Notes: a model not told the origin generated them from the letters alone. A stretch of 64,000 nucleotides of DNA from Conchocele bisecta (GCA_029237695.1 CM055274.1:67949484-68013483); one strand, 5' to 3'; shown: positions 17,291-27,754, numbered from the stretch's first letter. Numbers and translations are program-made.

Positions 17291-20200
17291 AGATGTTCTG
17301 TATGTATTCCGTCTGGTAACACGCGTCTTTTATCGTAGTATGCCGAGAGTCCTAATTTTTGTTGACAGTACGTTTTCATAACGCCGTCTTTCATTTTAAA
17401 TCCTCTATTTTGTGCTACATCTATAATGTGTTTTCCATCTTCTGTAGTTTCACTTAGTACTCGTTTATATCTATCCCAATTTAAATTGTTAGTTCTCTTG
17501 GACATTCCTTTCGCAGAGTTTTTATTAATTTTAATTTGTTCCAAATTATCTTTAGTGAAATTAATTTTTTCTACGAAATAACACTTACTAGATAACGCTA
17601 TCGCCCTATCCCCGCTAAATTCCATTTTGAAAAGTCCGGGCTCTCTTTCGCTCCATTTATCCCAAGCCAACCATTTCTTTTTTTCTTTTTCAAACCCGTC
17701 TAGTAAGTTAGGTCTAATCAATTCCTCTATCGTTTTTCCACTAACTCCTATATACATACTATCCGTATCCATCTGTATTAATTCAAAGTCTTCTCTTTTT
17801 AGTATTTGTCAAGAAATTCGTAGTAAAATTCCAACATTCTCAATTTAGCTAGTTGATAAACCGCTATTCCACAATGGAATGGTCTCTTTACCGCACACCT
17901 GGGTTTTCTTGAAGATATTTCGTACGCATCTCCTATCTCTTCCAAATCGTCAAAGAATGCAGATCTTAATGCTTTGTCAACACAGGTTTCGTTTTGTGTA
18001 TATGTCGTATTTAAATGTCTCTCCGTTGCCTCTATCATTTTTCCACAACACGAGTTTCCTAATAATTTCATTATGTCGGCTACTGGTTTCTTATTTGGTT
18101 CTACATCGCCTGTTCGTCTTGCGGCTGTAACTTCTTTTGCGAACCATTCGAATGGTTTTCCGCTAATATAATCTATAACACGATGAACTCCAGTTATTTC
18201 TAGGCCGTGTTTTAAATACCATTTCAACAGTGGCGCGTACAGCAATACTTTAGTGGCGGTCATAGATCCCACCAATTTTTTTCCATCTCCTCTTGTTCGG
18301 CCAGTATCTTTTAAATATTTTAACATGTGTGTGGGAACTTCATCAACCTCTACTTCTCTGTTTATAAATATTGGGGACATTTCAGAAAACTTATCTTTTA
18401 AGTTGTGTGGAACTTCTATATCCACCTCCGCAAACCCAAACCAGTCTCCAGATAAAACTCTTTTACAAAACTTTTTAATAAATTTAGGGTTATGTGGGGT
18501 ATCTATATGGTGTATAGTTTCTCTCCCACACGGCATCTCTTTATTTAACGTAGATAAATATAACGCGTTTGCATCGTACCCCAAAACAGCCTTGCAAGGT
18601 TTGTTAATTTCATTTGAGGAATTAGATCTAATATTTGAAACACCAGCTTCTGCATATCGTGTAAATACTATTGATGGACCGCCAACTAGAGCGTCCTTCA
18701 TCATTTCGTATGTTTCTTCTGTTGGTGCATATAGAGCATCCTCCGGTATAGATTTTTGTTCTTTAATGGTTCCTCTCAATAAATATTGTATAGCTACTCC
18801 AGGTAGTGTTACCGCATCTTTGAAAATATCCACACCTCTGTGTTTATAAAATTCACACATTTCTTCCACCGCTTCTAGGAACGGTGCTACATCTAAATCG
18901 TTATAATATTTCAACCAATCTCTGAAAGTTTTCATATTATTTTCTTCGAAAATTCTACGACATTTACTTAATTCTGTTTCATCTATTAACATTTTCCCAG
19001 ATAGTTTGGAATACCAATTCTTTATATCCGATAGTCCTGGGTAATCCAGTTTGTCTGGAGAATCGAACCACTCATAAGGAAAGAAAGATTTCTGTCCTTT
19101 GCATTCGTAGGCTTTTATCCAACTATCATAACTTACACCAGGTCGTAGATAAAGTATTACATCAAGAAATCTAAACTCTGGAGTAAATAGAAATATTGTT
19201 GCGTTTGCACGTTTTCCGACCATTACTTTCTTTGTTGTTGATGCCAGTTCGCCTACTTGGTATTTCTTTATTAAGTTTATATCTTACTTACTGCTGTTAA
19301 AACCTATAACCGGCACTTGCTCTATCCACTGTTCGATCTTGGCGATTTGGTTTTTACGTAAATGTTCTGTATTAAACCCATATCTTGACCACACTTCTTC
19401 TCTTATAGCTTTTCCCCTGACTTTCAAATCTTCTACGAATTTTTCTATAAGTTTTGCGGGATCTTTATCACAAATATGAGTTACTGTTCCTGAGAAATTA
19501 TCTGCTATACTAACGCTTACCGGAACGTGCTCGGCTTCGTACTCTAGATTATTACCGAGAGTTTCAAATTCTGGGTTGAGATATGCCTCAAAATCGTATA
19601 CTATCTGATATGGATAAAGAGTAGTGTCGCAACCGATCTTTATGTCTTTACCCGTTCTTTGAAATTCGCATTCCCACATAACTACTAGGTTGAATTCTTT
19701 GCTTCTTCTAATAAATGTATCTCTTCTCATAGTGGATGCGCGTTCTTCTTTTCTATGCTTTGCATGAATCTCACACCCTTGCCAGTAACAGCCGTGATAT
19801 TGATATACGGTATTGGTTTCCGTACAGTATCCATCTACTGGAGCTCCTAAAACCCACCTTTCACCCCCGTGTCCACACTGTTCGTGGTGAATGTGAATTC
19901 CCTCGCGCTTTTCCACAGAGTACATCCAATCGATCGCCCCATAACGTTAGAACTTTTTGGGTAGAACGCTTTCTCGAACAACGAACGCGGGCGCTCTAAA
20001 TAATTACCATCACATATTACTTTTGTCTCACCTTTCATACATGTTGGTCCGTGTCTCTTCATATTACTCGCTTTTGTGAATCTCTGTTTACAATTATTGC
20101 AGGCGTAAGTTTTAGATAGGTTTTTAAGGTTTTTTATCAGAAATGCGTGATTATTAAACAGTCCTATTGTCATTGGTTTATTACCTATTTCATTATAGTG

Positions 20201-21270
20201 TGCTGGTACCTTTTTCAACCACCATACGTCATATTTGGTCGGTTGATATACTTCTATACCTACCTTAAAAACCTCTTCAACCTTTTTTAGATCTGAAAAA
20301 GGAATTGGTGAAACAACATTACTACCGAAATATTGCTTACTAAGTTCTTCCGCTTTTTCTGTACATCTGTCAGGTCTGATCTTTTTTATCAAGGTGCATA
20401 GCTAGACACCTGAACAGACAAAGATCGTACATACTTATCTAAAGAATACATACCTTTTCTATTCCTCAACCATTCTGGAAGTTCTCCTGCTGCTTCTTTG
20501 GATTGTAGTCCCAAATCTATTCCCCTACTGCCCTGTATTAGCTTTACAAAAAACCTCTACCCATCTTACAAACTTCCACTTTGTATTTGGTCTGTCTATT
20601 TTATCGGACATTATTCGTGTTTGCTCCTTATCTGACAGCCATTTTTTAACGGTTTTCATTGATGATAGTGGTTCGCTACCACCGAGATTTTTTGTGAAAT
20701 ATTAGAGTTTTAGGTTTTCCATTTTTTAGTTTCCTCCATATGTTCTAGCTTGTAAGAATATGAATATCTCAAATAAAAATTTGTTGTTAGATACGGAGCG
20801 AGTTTATCGGACATGCGTTCAGACTCGTTGATGTCAATGTTTTTACGAAAGGATAATGTAACTACCCGTCTTCCATTTTCTACCTTTTCCAATGTTTCAT
20901 CGTGAGCCCCCAATATTTCTTCACCTTTTTCCACTATCGCGCGAACTATAGATCTTTTATTTGGTATTTGGTCACCTGTGTGTCTAATTTGAGACAAATT
21001 ATTTGTGCTTGAAGGTAATTCTTTAGAATTAATTACACTAGCCCTTAGCTCCGCAATACTTTCTTTTTGAATTCTGTTACCAACTTCCTCCGCTAGTGAG
21101 AGGTCTTTAAATGCCCCTCTTTTATAGGCGCGGGTAAACCGCTTCATAAACGCCTCATTCTTTGTGGCATTTATCAGCTTTGTCAACCCCCTAACTCTCA
21201 ACCGTGTACTATAAGTAATCCCTAGAGATTCGGCTTCTCTTCTCAAACTTTCTATTTCTGGCGTTATCAT
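17287..21270 (-). pseudogene. PolB: Protein-primed-type family B DNA polymerase, multiply broken
   Basis: Runs leftward from ATG 21270 (MITPEIESLRREAESLGITY) to TAA 17287-17289. Landmarks: helical N-terminal region; a C-x2-C-x12-H-x4-C finger (ACNNCKQRF...) near 20100; a VDGYCTETNTVYQYHGCYW block near 19830 resembling a small nuclease domain; exonuclease motif with YDFEAY near 19590; palm motif A DANALYLSTL near 18560; motif B KLLGNSCCGK near 18060; motif C MDTDSMYI at the start of the last segment (17772). Breaks: stop at 20710-20712, shift between about 20650 and 20700, stop at 20525-20527, shift at about 20390, shift at about 19880-19925, stop at 19284-19286 inside the second exonuclease region, shift at about 17805. 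Polymerases of this type copy linear genomes from protein-capped ends. Not functional as written. Confidence 0.9.
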
Positions 21271-21385
21271 ATTTTCTGTAATATACTTTTGTATAACCTA
21301 TGAAATTTATCTGTTCAATTGGTCTTGAAAACATTATGTTTTTTTCACGACCAATTGAATATAAACATATACATATACATATATA
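21271..21385. promoter_or_regulatory. Divergent control region with inverted motif pair
   Basis: Lies between the polymerase start (minus) and the zinc-finger start (plus). It contains the inverted pair CAATTGGTCTTGAAAA (21316-21331) and TTTTCACGACCAATTG (21342-21357), almost the same word that occurs once in each terminal repeat. It could be an operator, a replication-protein site or a promoter element; the nearby zinc-finger protein is an obvious candidate binder, by inference. Confidence 0.55.
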
Positions 21386-21688
21386 ATGGAGTGTGAGACT
21401 TGTTGTAAGACGTTTACGCGTAAAGACTATCTACGAAGGCATCTAGCGAGACGTAGAAAAATTCCTTGTGTCCCCCCGCAATTTCAATGCCCCAGATGCC
21501 CTTGTAAATTCGTTAGTGCCCAAACTCTTTGTAGACATAAGCAACTACGCTGCCCTGTGGCTAAAGGTGAACGTGGTAGACTAGAGTTGGTAGAATTAGT
21601 TGCTGATCTACAGAATAAATTAGCTATAGTGGAGGAGGAAAATGCCGTGTTGAAAAATGAACATGAGGTATTTATGACACCAATATGA
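21386..21688 (+). CDS. Two-zinc-finger protein with coiled-coil tail
   Basis: 100 residues, ATG 21386, intact, ending 38 bp before the right terminal repeat. First finger: C3, C6, H19, then C28. Second finger: C35, C38, H51, C56 (CPRCPCKFVSAQTLCRHKQL). Residues ~62-95 form a leucine-rich coiled coil (LELVELVADLQNKLAIVEEE). Finger plus dimerising helix suggests a DNA-binding regulator acting as a dimer. Inverted motif pairs just upstream and single copies in both terminal repeats could be its sites. Similar finger-coil layouts occur in large DNA viruses of eukaryotes; homology is not established here. Confidence 0.7.
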   Translation: MECETCCKTFTRKDYLRRHLARRRKIPCVPPQFQCPRCPCKFVSAQTLCRHKQLRCPVAKGERGRLELVELVADLQNKLAIVEEENAVLKNEHEVFMTPI

Positions 21689-21725
21689 CAACGAGACGAA
21701 AACAAATCCTTTTTATTAGTATAGT

Positions 21726-21915
21726 TTTATATGTTCAATTGGACGTGAAAATAACATGACGTATTTATGACACCAATCTTTGAATTTTTCGGGGGTGGTG
21801 GGAGACAATTTCCTCGTTAACCAATTTTTGATTTTTCGGGGGTGGTGGGGGTAGTGTAGAGGGGTGGAAACGATACCACCGTAGGTGGTATCATTTTGAC
21901 TCCCTATATACTACT
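21726..21915 (-). repeat. Polinton right terminal inverted repeat
   Basis: Reverse complement of the left terminus, ending ATATACTACT. It carries the motif CAATTGGACGTGAAAA at 21736-21751, close to the end of the zinc-finger gene. Unlike the left end, it is not followed by an inverted copy. Confidence 0.95.
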
Positions 21916-21920
21916 CCAGG
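21916..21920. repeat. Target site duplication CCAGG (right)
   Basis: Matches 3827-3831. Joining the two flanks over one copy gives the normal 49 bp minisatellite sequence. Confidence 0.85.
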
Positions 21921-22268
21921 TATCAACTGTCTGCTACTGGCCGTCTCACACTCTACTGCCCAGGCCAGGTATCAACTGTCTGCCACTGGCCGTCCCACAC
22001 ACTACTGCCTAGGCCAGGTATCAACTGTCTGCCACTGGCCGTCCCACACACTACTGCCCAGGCCAGGAATCAACTGTCTGCCACTGACCGTCCCACACAC
22101 TACTGCCCAGGCCAGGTATCAACTGTCTGCCACTGACCGTCCCACACACTACTGCCCAGGCCAGGTATCAACTGTCTGCCACTGACCGTCCCACACACTA
22201 CTGCCCAGGCCAGGTATCAACTGTCTGCCACTGGCCGCCCACACACTACTGCCCAGGCCAGGTATCAA
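21921..22268. repeat. 49 bp minisatellite, right block
   Basis: About seven further units of the array at 2322-3831, continuing in phase after the Polinton. The last unit breaks off at 'ggtatcaaaccctg'. Confidence 0.95.
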
Positions 22269-22291
22269 ACCCTGTTCATCGCGGGGAGAAT

Positions 22292-22648
22292 GAGGGATCG
22301 TAGTTAGTTATTTCACTTTGCAAATCTATTAATAGAAATCCAGTCCTATGGTTTATTTTACCGTTTATTTCTTACTGAATAGTGCTTATGTGCAGTCTGA
22401 TCCGAGTCTATACTGTTTGTAATAAAACTTGATAAGTGTCAAAATATGAATCTGGCAAACAATGAAGTCTGAAGATCAGACTGTGCAGATAAGTAGGATA
22501 ACCTGGATCGAAAATCCTATAATGGCTCCTTTACAAAACAAATTGTGCAACAGTCGCCCTTTTTACAAGCAATAAGACCCTAAAATATACAATTTGGACT
22601 GGATTTCTATAAATAAATTCAAAGGGAAATAACTAGCTACGATCCCTC
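22292..22648. mobile_element. Small inverted-repeat element (MITE-like)
   Basis: Ends are ~53 bp imperfect inverted repeats: GAGGGATCGTAGTTAGTTAT at left, ATAACTAGCTACGATCCCTC at right, both including the phrase GAAATCCAGTCC. 357 bp, no coding capacity. No clear target duplication could be read. Confidence 0.7.
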
Positions 22649-22904
22649 AAGTTATCAAATATGTGAGCCATATCTTATGCTGATGAGCTATTCGACTCCA
22701 TTTAATTGCAGAACTTCAAGTATGACGTAGAACTGAGTTACCAGACCAACAACAGATCCAAGATGGCAGCAAGTAGGTGGTAGTAGCCAGGGGTCTGATT
22801 CACTAACCATCATAATTATGTTGTACTTATGAATTTGCATCACCAATTCACATGGTTCACTAATAATGCCATGTTCCACCTATAATATGTACACATCATT
22901 AAAT

Positions 22905-23124
22905 TGGAACAAACTCACTACAGATTTACCAACACTAATTGTGAGTGCTAATGTTTTTGTAAATTTTAATATTGCTCTTAACAAACTCTCTGTGTCGTAT
23001 GTTTAGTTTAGTAATTGGAACAAACCCACTACAGATTTACCAACACTAATTGTGAGTGCTAATGTTTTTGTAAATTTTAATATTGCTCTTAACAAACTCT
23101 CTGTGTCGTATGTTTAGTTTAGTG
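22905..23124. repeat. Tandem duplication, ~110 bp unit
   Basis: Two nearly identical consecutive copies of the segment AATTGGAACAAACTCACTAC... ending TGTATGTTTAGTTTAGT, with one or two differences. The rest of 22649-22904 shows no recognisable feature. Confidence 0.85.
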
Positions 23125-23154
23125 AACAGGTCCCCTGTTTCTTCTGTAGACAAT

Positions 23155-23251
23155 AATGGAGAAACTTAGGGAGTTACATCACTTCGATTTATATTTATGG
23201 AGCAGTTCTCCATTAATATAATTCAAAAGTAACTCCCTTAGTTTCTCCATT
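23155..23251. repeat. Inverted repeat with 23 bp arms
   Basis: AATGGAGAAACTTAGGGAGT at 23155 pairs with ACTCCCTTAGTTTCTCCATT ending 23251, one mismatch in 23 bp arms and ~51 bp between. Possibly a tiny foldback element. Confidence 0.75.
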
Positions 23252-23805
23252 AAATTTAAAAAAGAAGATAATAATATTTATTTTCTGCTTTCGAAGGGTT
23301 AACCTGTATATTATTTAGCATGCACTTATTTCACCAAGAAGAAGATTTGCAAACAGTATGAAATCAGATCGCATCATTCTGATCAGGTTCCAGGCTGTTT
23401 GCCGTACTGTAGCTAAAGTGTGCAAGAATGTGAATATGACAGTGAAGACTGAACAGACTGGATTGATCCTCAGGTAGATTTTTGTCTTTGATTGTCAATG
23501 CCGTAAGGTCCTTTTTGACAGCCACACTACACACAGTTTTCCTAAATAAATGTGTTAATATTCTCTCGAGTCTTCGTTAACCCATTTCAGCCTAAGGATA
23601 CGATAATTTTTGTTGAAAACAATCTCATTATTTTGTTTCTTTCTCGATAAAGGTATATGTGGTTATCACTCGTTTATTTCATCTCATTGAGACGGTTCAA
23701 ACGAGTGGTAACAACATATATTTTTGAGGTGAAATACAGAAAATATGAATTATTTTCTCTCAAAAGCTTCATACATACTATAATTGTATGCCGCCTGTAA
23801 TGGGT
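23252..23805. other. No gene seen
   Basis: AT-rich unique-looking sequence. The phrase around 23696-23720 (GAGTGGTAACAACATATAT) resembles one at 63405-63425, so part of it is probably a dispersed repeat. Confidence 0.5.
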
Positions 23806-23877
23806 TAATATCCCATTGTGTGTACCGGTATTTATACTGTATGATCCCACATAATGTATTCTGGGGTGACAAGGTAC
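23806..23877. repeat. Isolated fragment of the 74 bp satellite (left of insertion)
   Basis: Contains ATATCCCATTGTGTGTA and TTTATACTGTATGATCCCAC, the unit of the large array that starts at 39086. Continues at 25115 after an inserted element. Confidence 0.8.
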
Positions 23878-25114
23878 CGTATTTAGTCGTGTATTGCGCG
23901 CATTTTTTCAGCCCCATTTTTAATCCAGAAGTCACCCTGCGCGTTATAAGTAGGAACATAAATTTCAAACATTTTTCCAGCCGATTTCTGCGCCAGTTTT
24001 ACCCATTTTTTTTATCGAAGAGAAAAAAGTAATGTTTACCGGAAACGGAAACATCGATTTGTGGTCCTAAATTACGCATAGTGTTATACACCACAAAAAG
24101 TATGGGTAAGTACGGGTGAGGTAAGTGTAGATTGGTGTTGAACATCGATTTGTGGCCCTAAAATACGCATAGTGTTATACACCAGCATATGCGTGAATCT
24201 ACACGGGTTGCAATACCATAAGCCCCATTTCTCCATACATAGTCACATTTTGGCATTTTCTGTCTCGAAATTAAATTTAGCTACGCTGGTGTCTCATATC
24301 GGTCAATTGTTGTCAGCTTGTTATCGGTGGTTGTGAAATTTTCAATGTGACGTCACGCGTCAGCCATTATGTGAATAATTAATGAGGACAGTAGTTGTAA
24401 AGCAAATCAACCTTATGACGTGCCGTCAGCCATTATGTGAATAATTAATGAGGACAGTAGTTGTAAAGCAAATCAACCTTATGACGTGTGCGAGCAGCGT
24501 AGCATACACGCAGTCAGATCAGTACAGTATAAGTGGATAACATTCAATCAATAAACATGCTAAGCTGAGGCTATACACTGTATTCTACAGCGACTTCTAT
24601 GTCTATTTTTAAACCCGATCAATAAACGGTGAATACACACTACGCGTGTGTACTGTGTCAATATTTGGCTGGGGTACAGGTGTTTCAGTATCGCCTTGGG
24701 GAAGCTGTCTGTCTGACACATGGCTGCCACGTGTTGTTGATTATCAAACCTGATTACGGGGCGACACGTGACTTGCTTTGTCGAATGCCAAATGTAGTGG
24801 ATTAAATAAAAACAAAAATTCTTCGTAAGTAGTTCCAATAAATTCATTACATGCGTCGTAAATTTTTTTAATTTTTAATTTTTAATTAGCATATTAATCG
24901 GTAAATACCGATAAATGCAACACTAACTGCTTTGAGAAAGCCTACCCGCACACGTTCAGCATTGTGGATGTGAACTCGGAAAGCAATTTCGGCCGATTTT
25001 TTTCGTGAAAATTGTCTGCGCGCTATTTACTAGAACTGTTTTTTTACCCATTTTTTTGGCCCAAAATAGGGATGCGCGCAATACACCAATGCGCGCAATA
25101 CACGGCTAAATACG
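23878..25114. mobile_element. DNA element with ~30 bp inverted ends, inserted in satellite
   Basis: Left end CGTATTTAGTCGTGTATTGC, right end GCAATACACGGCTAAATACG, both beside CGCGCATT/AATGCGCGC. GTAC lies on both sides (23874-23877 and 25115-25118), and joining the flanks restores a satellite unit with one mismatch. A TA duplication with slightly longer ends reads equally well. The interior has no transposase but two internal tandem duplications. Non-autonomous, family unknown. Confidence 0.65.
24359..24489. repeat. Tandem duplication, ~65 bp unit
   Basis: Two consecutive copies of CGTCAGCCATTATGTGAATA...CAACCTTATGACGTG, essentially identical, inside the element at 23878-25114. A looser duplication (ACATCGATTTGTGG...) lies at about 24050-24185. 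Confidence 0.85.
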
Positions 25115-25195
25115 GTACATATTTATACTGTATGATCCCACATAATGTACACTGGGGTGACAAGCTACATATTTGTACTGTATGATCCCACATAC
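25115..25195. repeat. Isolated fragment of the satellite (right of insertion)
   Basis: Just over one 50 bp-class unit (ACATATTTATACTGTATGAT...GGGGTGACAAGCT), matching the start of the array at 39086 rather than its main 74 bp class. Confidence 0.8.
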
Positions 25196-26155
25196 ATAGC
25201 GCTTTTCTGCTCCTTACCTATTTGTATATACTAATATCGTATACATATCGTAATCGTATAGTATTGTTACGCGCCGGTAGTGGTGCGTAGATATGACCCC
25301 GTTCGGACCCTGCCTATGCTGTATGGGTTGGAGTCGCTGCACCAAACCAGCTGTTTGCTGTACCATTGGCCGTTGGACTAAACCGTTGCTATGCGTGTAC
25401 CACTGTATACCCCAGTATCATCAAACACGCGTTACGGGCTAGGGGTGACTGCTTGACTGACAAATGTGGTAGCGTTTGCCTCGAATAGTTGTCAATCAGT
25501 CTCCGTGTAGCCTGTAGCCTGTGTCTCCCAGATCTGGTTTAGCGGCTACTCATCTGTAGGGACGGGAACACGGGTACTGATGCAGGCTGACGGTCCAGGG
25601 AACGTATTTATAACAGATCGGATAAACTTTCAACTATTTATTTAGCTTTTAATTACTAAAACAACAAATGTCCACGAGACGGTTCAAGTGAGTGGCACAA
25701 GTAACGTACTTTTGGAAATACACTGTAGACTAACTATAATATCCGCGGTGTTTCTTAAAACCCGCAATGAACGATAATGCGATTAATGTATGCAAGTCCT
25801 AAATGTCTAGCGTAATATATATATATATCAGTTGGTCATCTAATACCAGTCGAAGTATTGCCGTGAAGATGTGCATGAACAAACTAGTTATTCATCAGTG
25901 TGTATGACAGGAGGTCCCTGTGACTCGCAATAGTGCAATTATTGCATAAAACGTTATATCTATTTAAATATAGAGTAATGTCCAAAAGTGACTCTGGCTA
26001 GACATCACCATTAGTCTAAATATTAAACGGTTCTTGCTATGAGAACTTGAATTTAAATCAGCTTACTGCTATGTTTTTGTGCATTTTTCACGGAAATTAG
26101 CGTGGAGACATTGTCTTGAGGTTTAACTTTGCCAGAGTGAGGAATGGTCAAAAAT
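25196..26155. other. No gene seen
   Basis: Unique-looking DNA with a TATATATATATAT run at about 25818-25830. AGCGCTTTTCTGC at about 25198 is the reverse complement of GCAGAAAAGCGCT at about 39075, beside the large satellite. Confidence 0.5.
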
Positions 26156-26159
26156 CCAG

Positions 26160-26385
26160 TCCTTTTATACTAAAATGGGATGGGCAAGCCCGATAACTGG
26201 GTCTGAACTCGAAAATGGGGCTTACGTCCCGTCCCGTTTTGGGGGATATTAGTCCCCATTCTAGGGGCCAATGTCCGAAAAGCGGCATAATCCCATAAAT
26301 GGGGCATGAGCCCGAAAACGGGGACCACCTGAACATGGGATGTGAGCCCGAGAATTGGGCCTGGACCCAAGAATTGGTCACGCGC
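26160..26385. repeat. Degenerate short tandem repeat
   Basis: About eight diverged copies of a ~25 bp phrase of the type GAGCCCGAAAATGGGGC. Much richer in G+C than its surroundings. Open frames here follow from the repeat. 26386-27050 shows nothing further that I can support. Confidence 0.55.
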
Positions 26386-27079
26386 GTGCCGGAAGTTACG
26401 TCAGATTATTACTGATGATGAATTAGCGATAGCTACCTTAACAACGTCAAGGAGCACTGAAATTGGCAAAACAATGGCATATTCTCACTCTGATAAGTTA
26501 CATAATCAGTGTTAAACAATATTGTATGCAATATGTACCATAAGTCTGCCATTGTACATTCGTTTCATCTTTAGCGCTTGCTGAACTTCTTTTCGCTGTG
26601 TTGCTAAGATTAGCTCCCAGAGTTCATAGCAAAAATGGCCAACAGCAGGGTAAAAGTTTTAGGTTCAGTGTGAAATAGTTACATTTTCGAAGATATGCTA
26701 GTATGCAGTTATTATTTAACCAAGTCACACAGCGAAAAGGAAGATAGCAACCGATACGAGCTTATAAAGTGAGCGTCAGTGTGTTCACACGTAAATATAT
26801 TGGATTAAAAGTGCCCTATTGTTGGATTGTGGAACTGACAGGTGCGCGAATGAAAACGAACATTTAGAGCTGGAGATTCACAGACAGGTCGTGATTTCAA
26901 ATATGCGTGTCTGGTTTGTGTATAAATCCAGATCATACCATGTATGTTTGCATTTTCACGGTCTGTCAAAGCATCACAAATTTTCAACATACAGTCGTAT
27001 GGCAGACTTAGAGTTAAAGGACAAATCCGTGTCTTTGCCTAAATGAAAATGAAGGTAAGTGATTTTGCCTATGCCGGGG

Positions 27080-27250
27080 CATATCAGTATTGGTATATTT
27101 AATCGTATGATCATATAATATTGGTATGTTTGTACCGTATCATCGTATAGTACAGTTTGTTTACATTATACAAACGTACTATACAAATATTATACAAACA
27201 TACGATATCCGTTCGTTTATACGATATATCCGTACGGATATGGTATGAAT
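27080..27250. repeat. AT-rich self-complementary tract (CGTATA words)
   Basis: Dense CGTAT/ATACG words (ACCGTATCATCGTATAGTAC, ACGATATATCCGTACGG) giving many small palindromes. The same style recurs at 25225-25265 and 38850-39070. Confidence 0.5.
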
Positions 27251-27436
27251 ATACAGTGGGGTCATCATGCGGTTAAAATATACCGATGCACCGGTTCATT
27301 TCGCATGTAAACATCCGGTTTTCATTTCGATTATCTGCCACAATTTTAAGTTTTTCAAAATGAATAAATTTTCAGTTTCACGATACAGAATCAATTTAAA
27401 ACTGAGGATTGTGAAGTATCACAGTGCATCTTATAC

Positions 27437-27727
27437 ATGTGTGTTCAATACAGTAATCCATCAGTAATTCATCATTGTACTCCGCACCACCGCCGGGGAC
27501 ACAAAACAATGATCCCCCACACACACCAGCCATCTACATTTGGTGTCCTAAAAGTTCCGGTCTATATCCCACAGTGGGAACAATGTGTATCACCACCACC
27601 AACAGTTTTTGTCTATGACTACACTACACCCCGACCCCCACTTCTGTCTGTAACGCAGGATGACTTGCATGACTTCAACTACAGGCAGACTACTCGTCAT
27701 GCCGGTGGCCGACTGATCAAGTGCTAA
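27437..27727 (+). CDS. Possible open frame, unsupported
   Basis: 96 codons, proline/threonine/tyrosine-rich (VPVYIPQWEQCVSPPPTVFV). No recognisable domain; it runs into the 38 bp minisatellite. It could be a host exon remnant or chance. Listed only because it is the one open frame in this part that is not explained by a repeat. Confidence 0.15.
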   Translation: MCVQYSNPSVIHHCTPHHRRGHKTMIPHTHQPSTFGVLKVPVYIPQWEQCVSPPPTVFVYDYTTPRPPLLSVTQDDLHDFNYRQTTRHAGGRLIKC

Positions 27728-27754
27728 ACTAGTCATGGTGCGATGGCCGACTGA
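27690..27754. repeat. 38 bp minisatellite, left stub
   Basis: About one and a half units of GATGGCCGACTGATCAAGTG... before the inserted transposon; the array resumes at 31701. Confidence 0.85.

Larger units (their letters stand above)
3832..21915. mobile_element. Polinton/Maverick element, 18.1 kb, decayed
   Basis: The ends are ~190 bp terminal inverted repeats beginning AG and ending CT, as usual for Polintons. CCAGG flanks both sides (3827-3831 and 21916-21920), and deleting the element restores an exact minisatellite unit. Inside are the hallmark genes: family B polymerase, D,D,E integrase, packaging ATPase and a capsid-like gene, plus small membrane proteins. Polintons (Mavericks) are virus-like transposons of 15-20 kb that probably form virions. 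Structural genes and integrase (about 8.3-17.3 kb) are visibly richer in G+C than the polymerase and both ends. Several genes carry frameshifts or stops, so the copy looks inactive as sequenced. Confidence 0.95.

Noticed and set aside
18253..18849. 198-codon plus-strand frame
   Set aside because: Antisense of the polymerase palm region, which carries recognisable motifs.
3832..21915. Bacterial or phage contamination in the assembly
   Set aside because: Element ends are embedded in host minisatellite with a target duplication on both sides, and the genes are Polinton-like.
26148..26381. Minus-strand frame with repeated SHPMFRWSPFSGSCPIYG-like units
   Set aside because: Generated by the degenerate ~25 bp tandem repeat.
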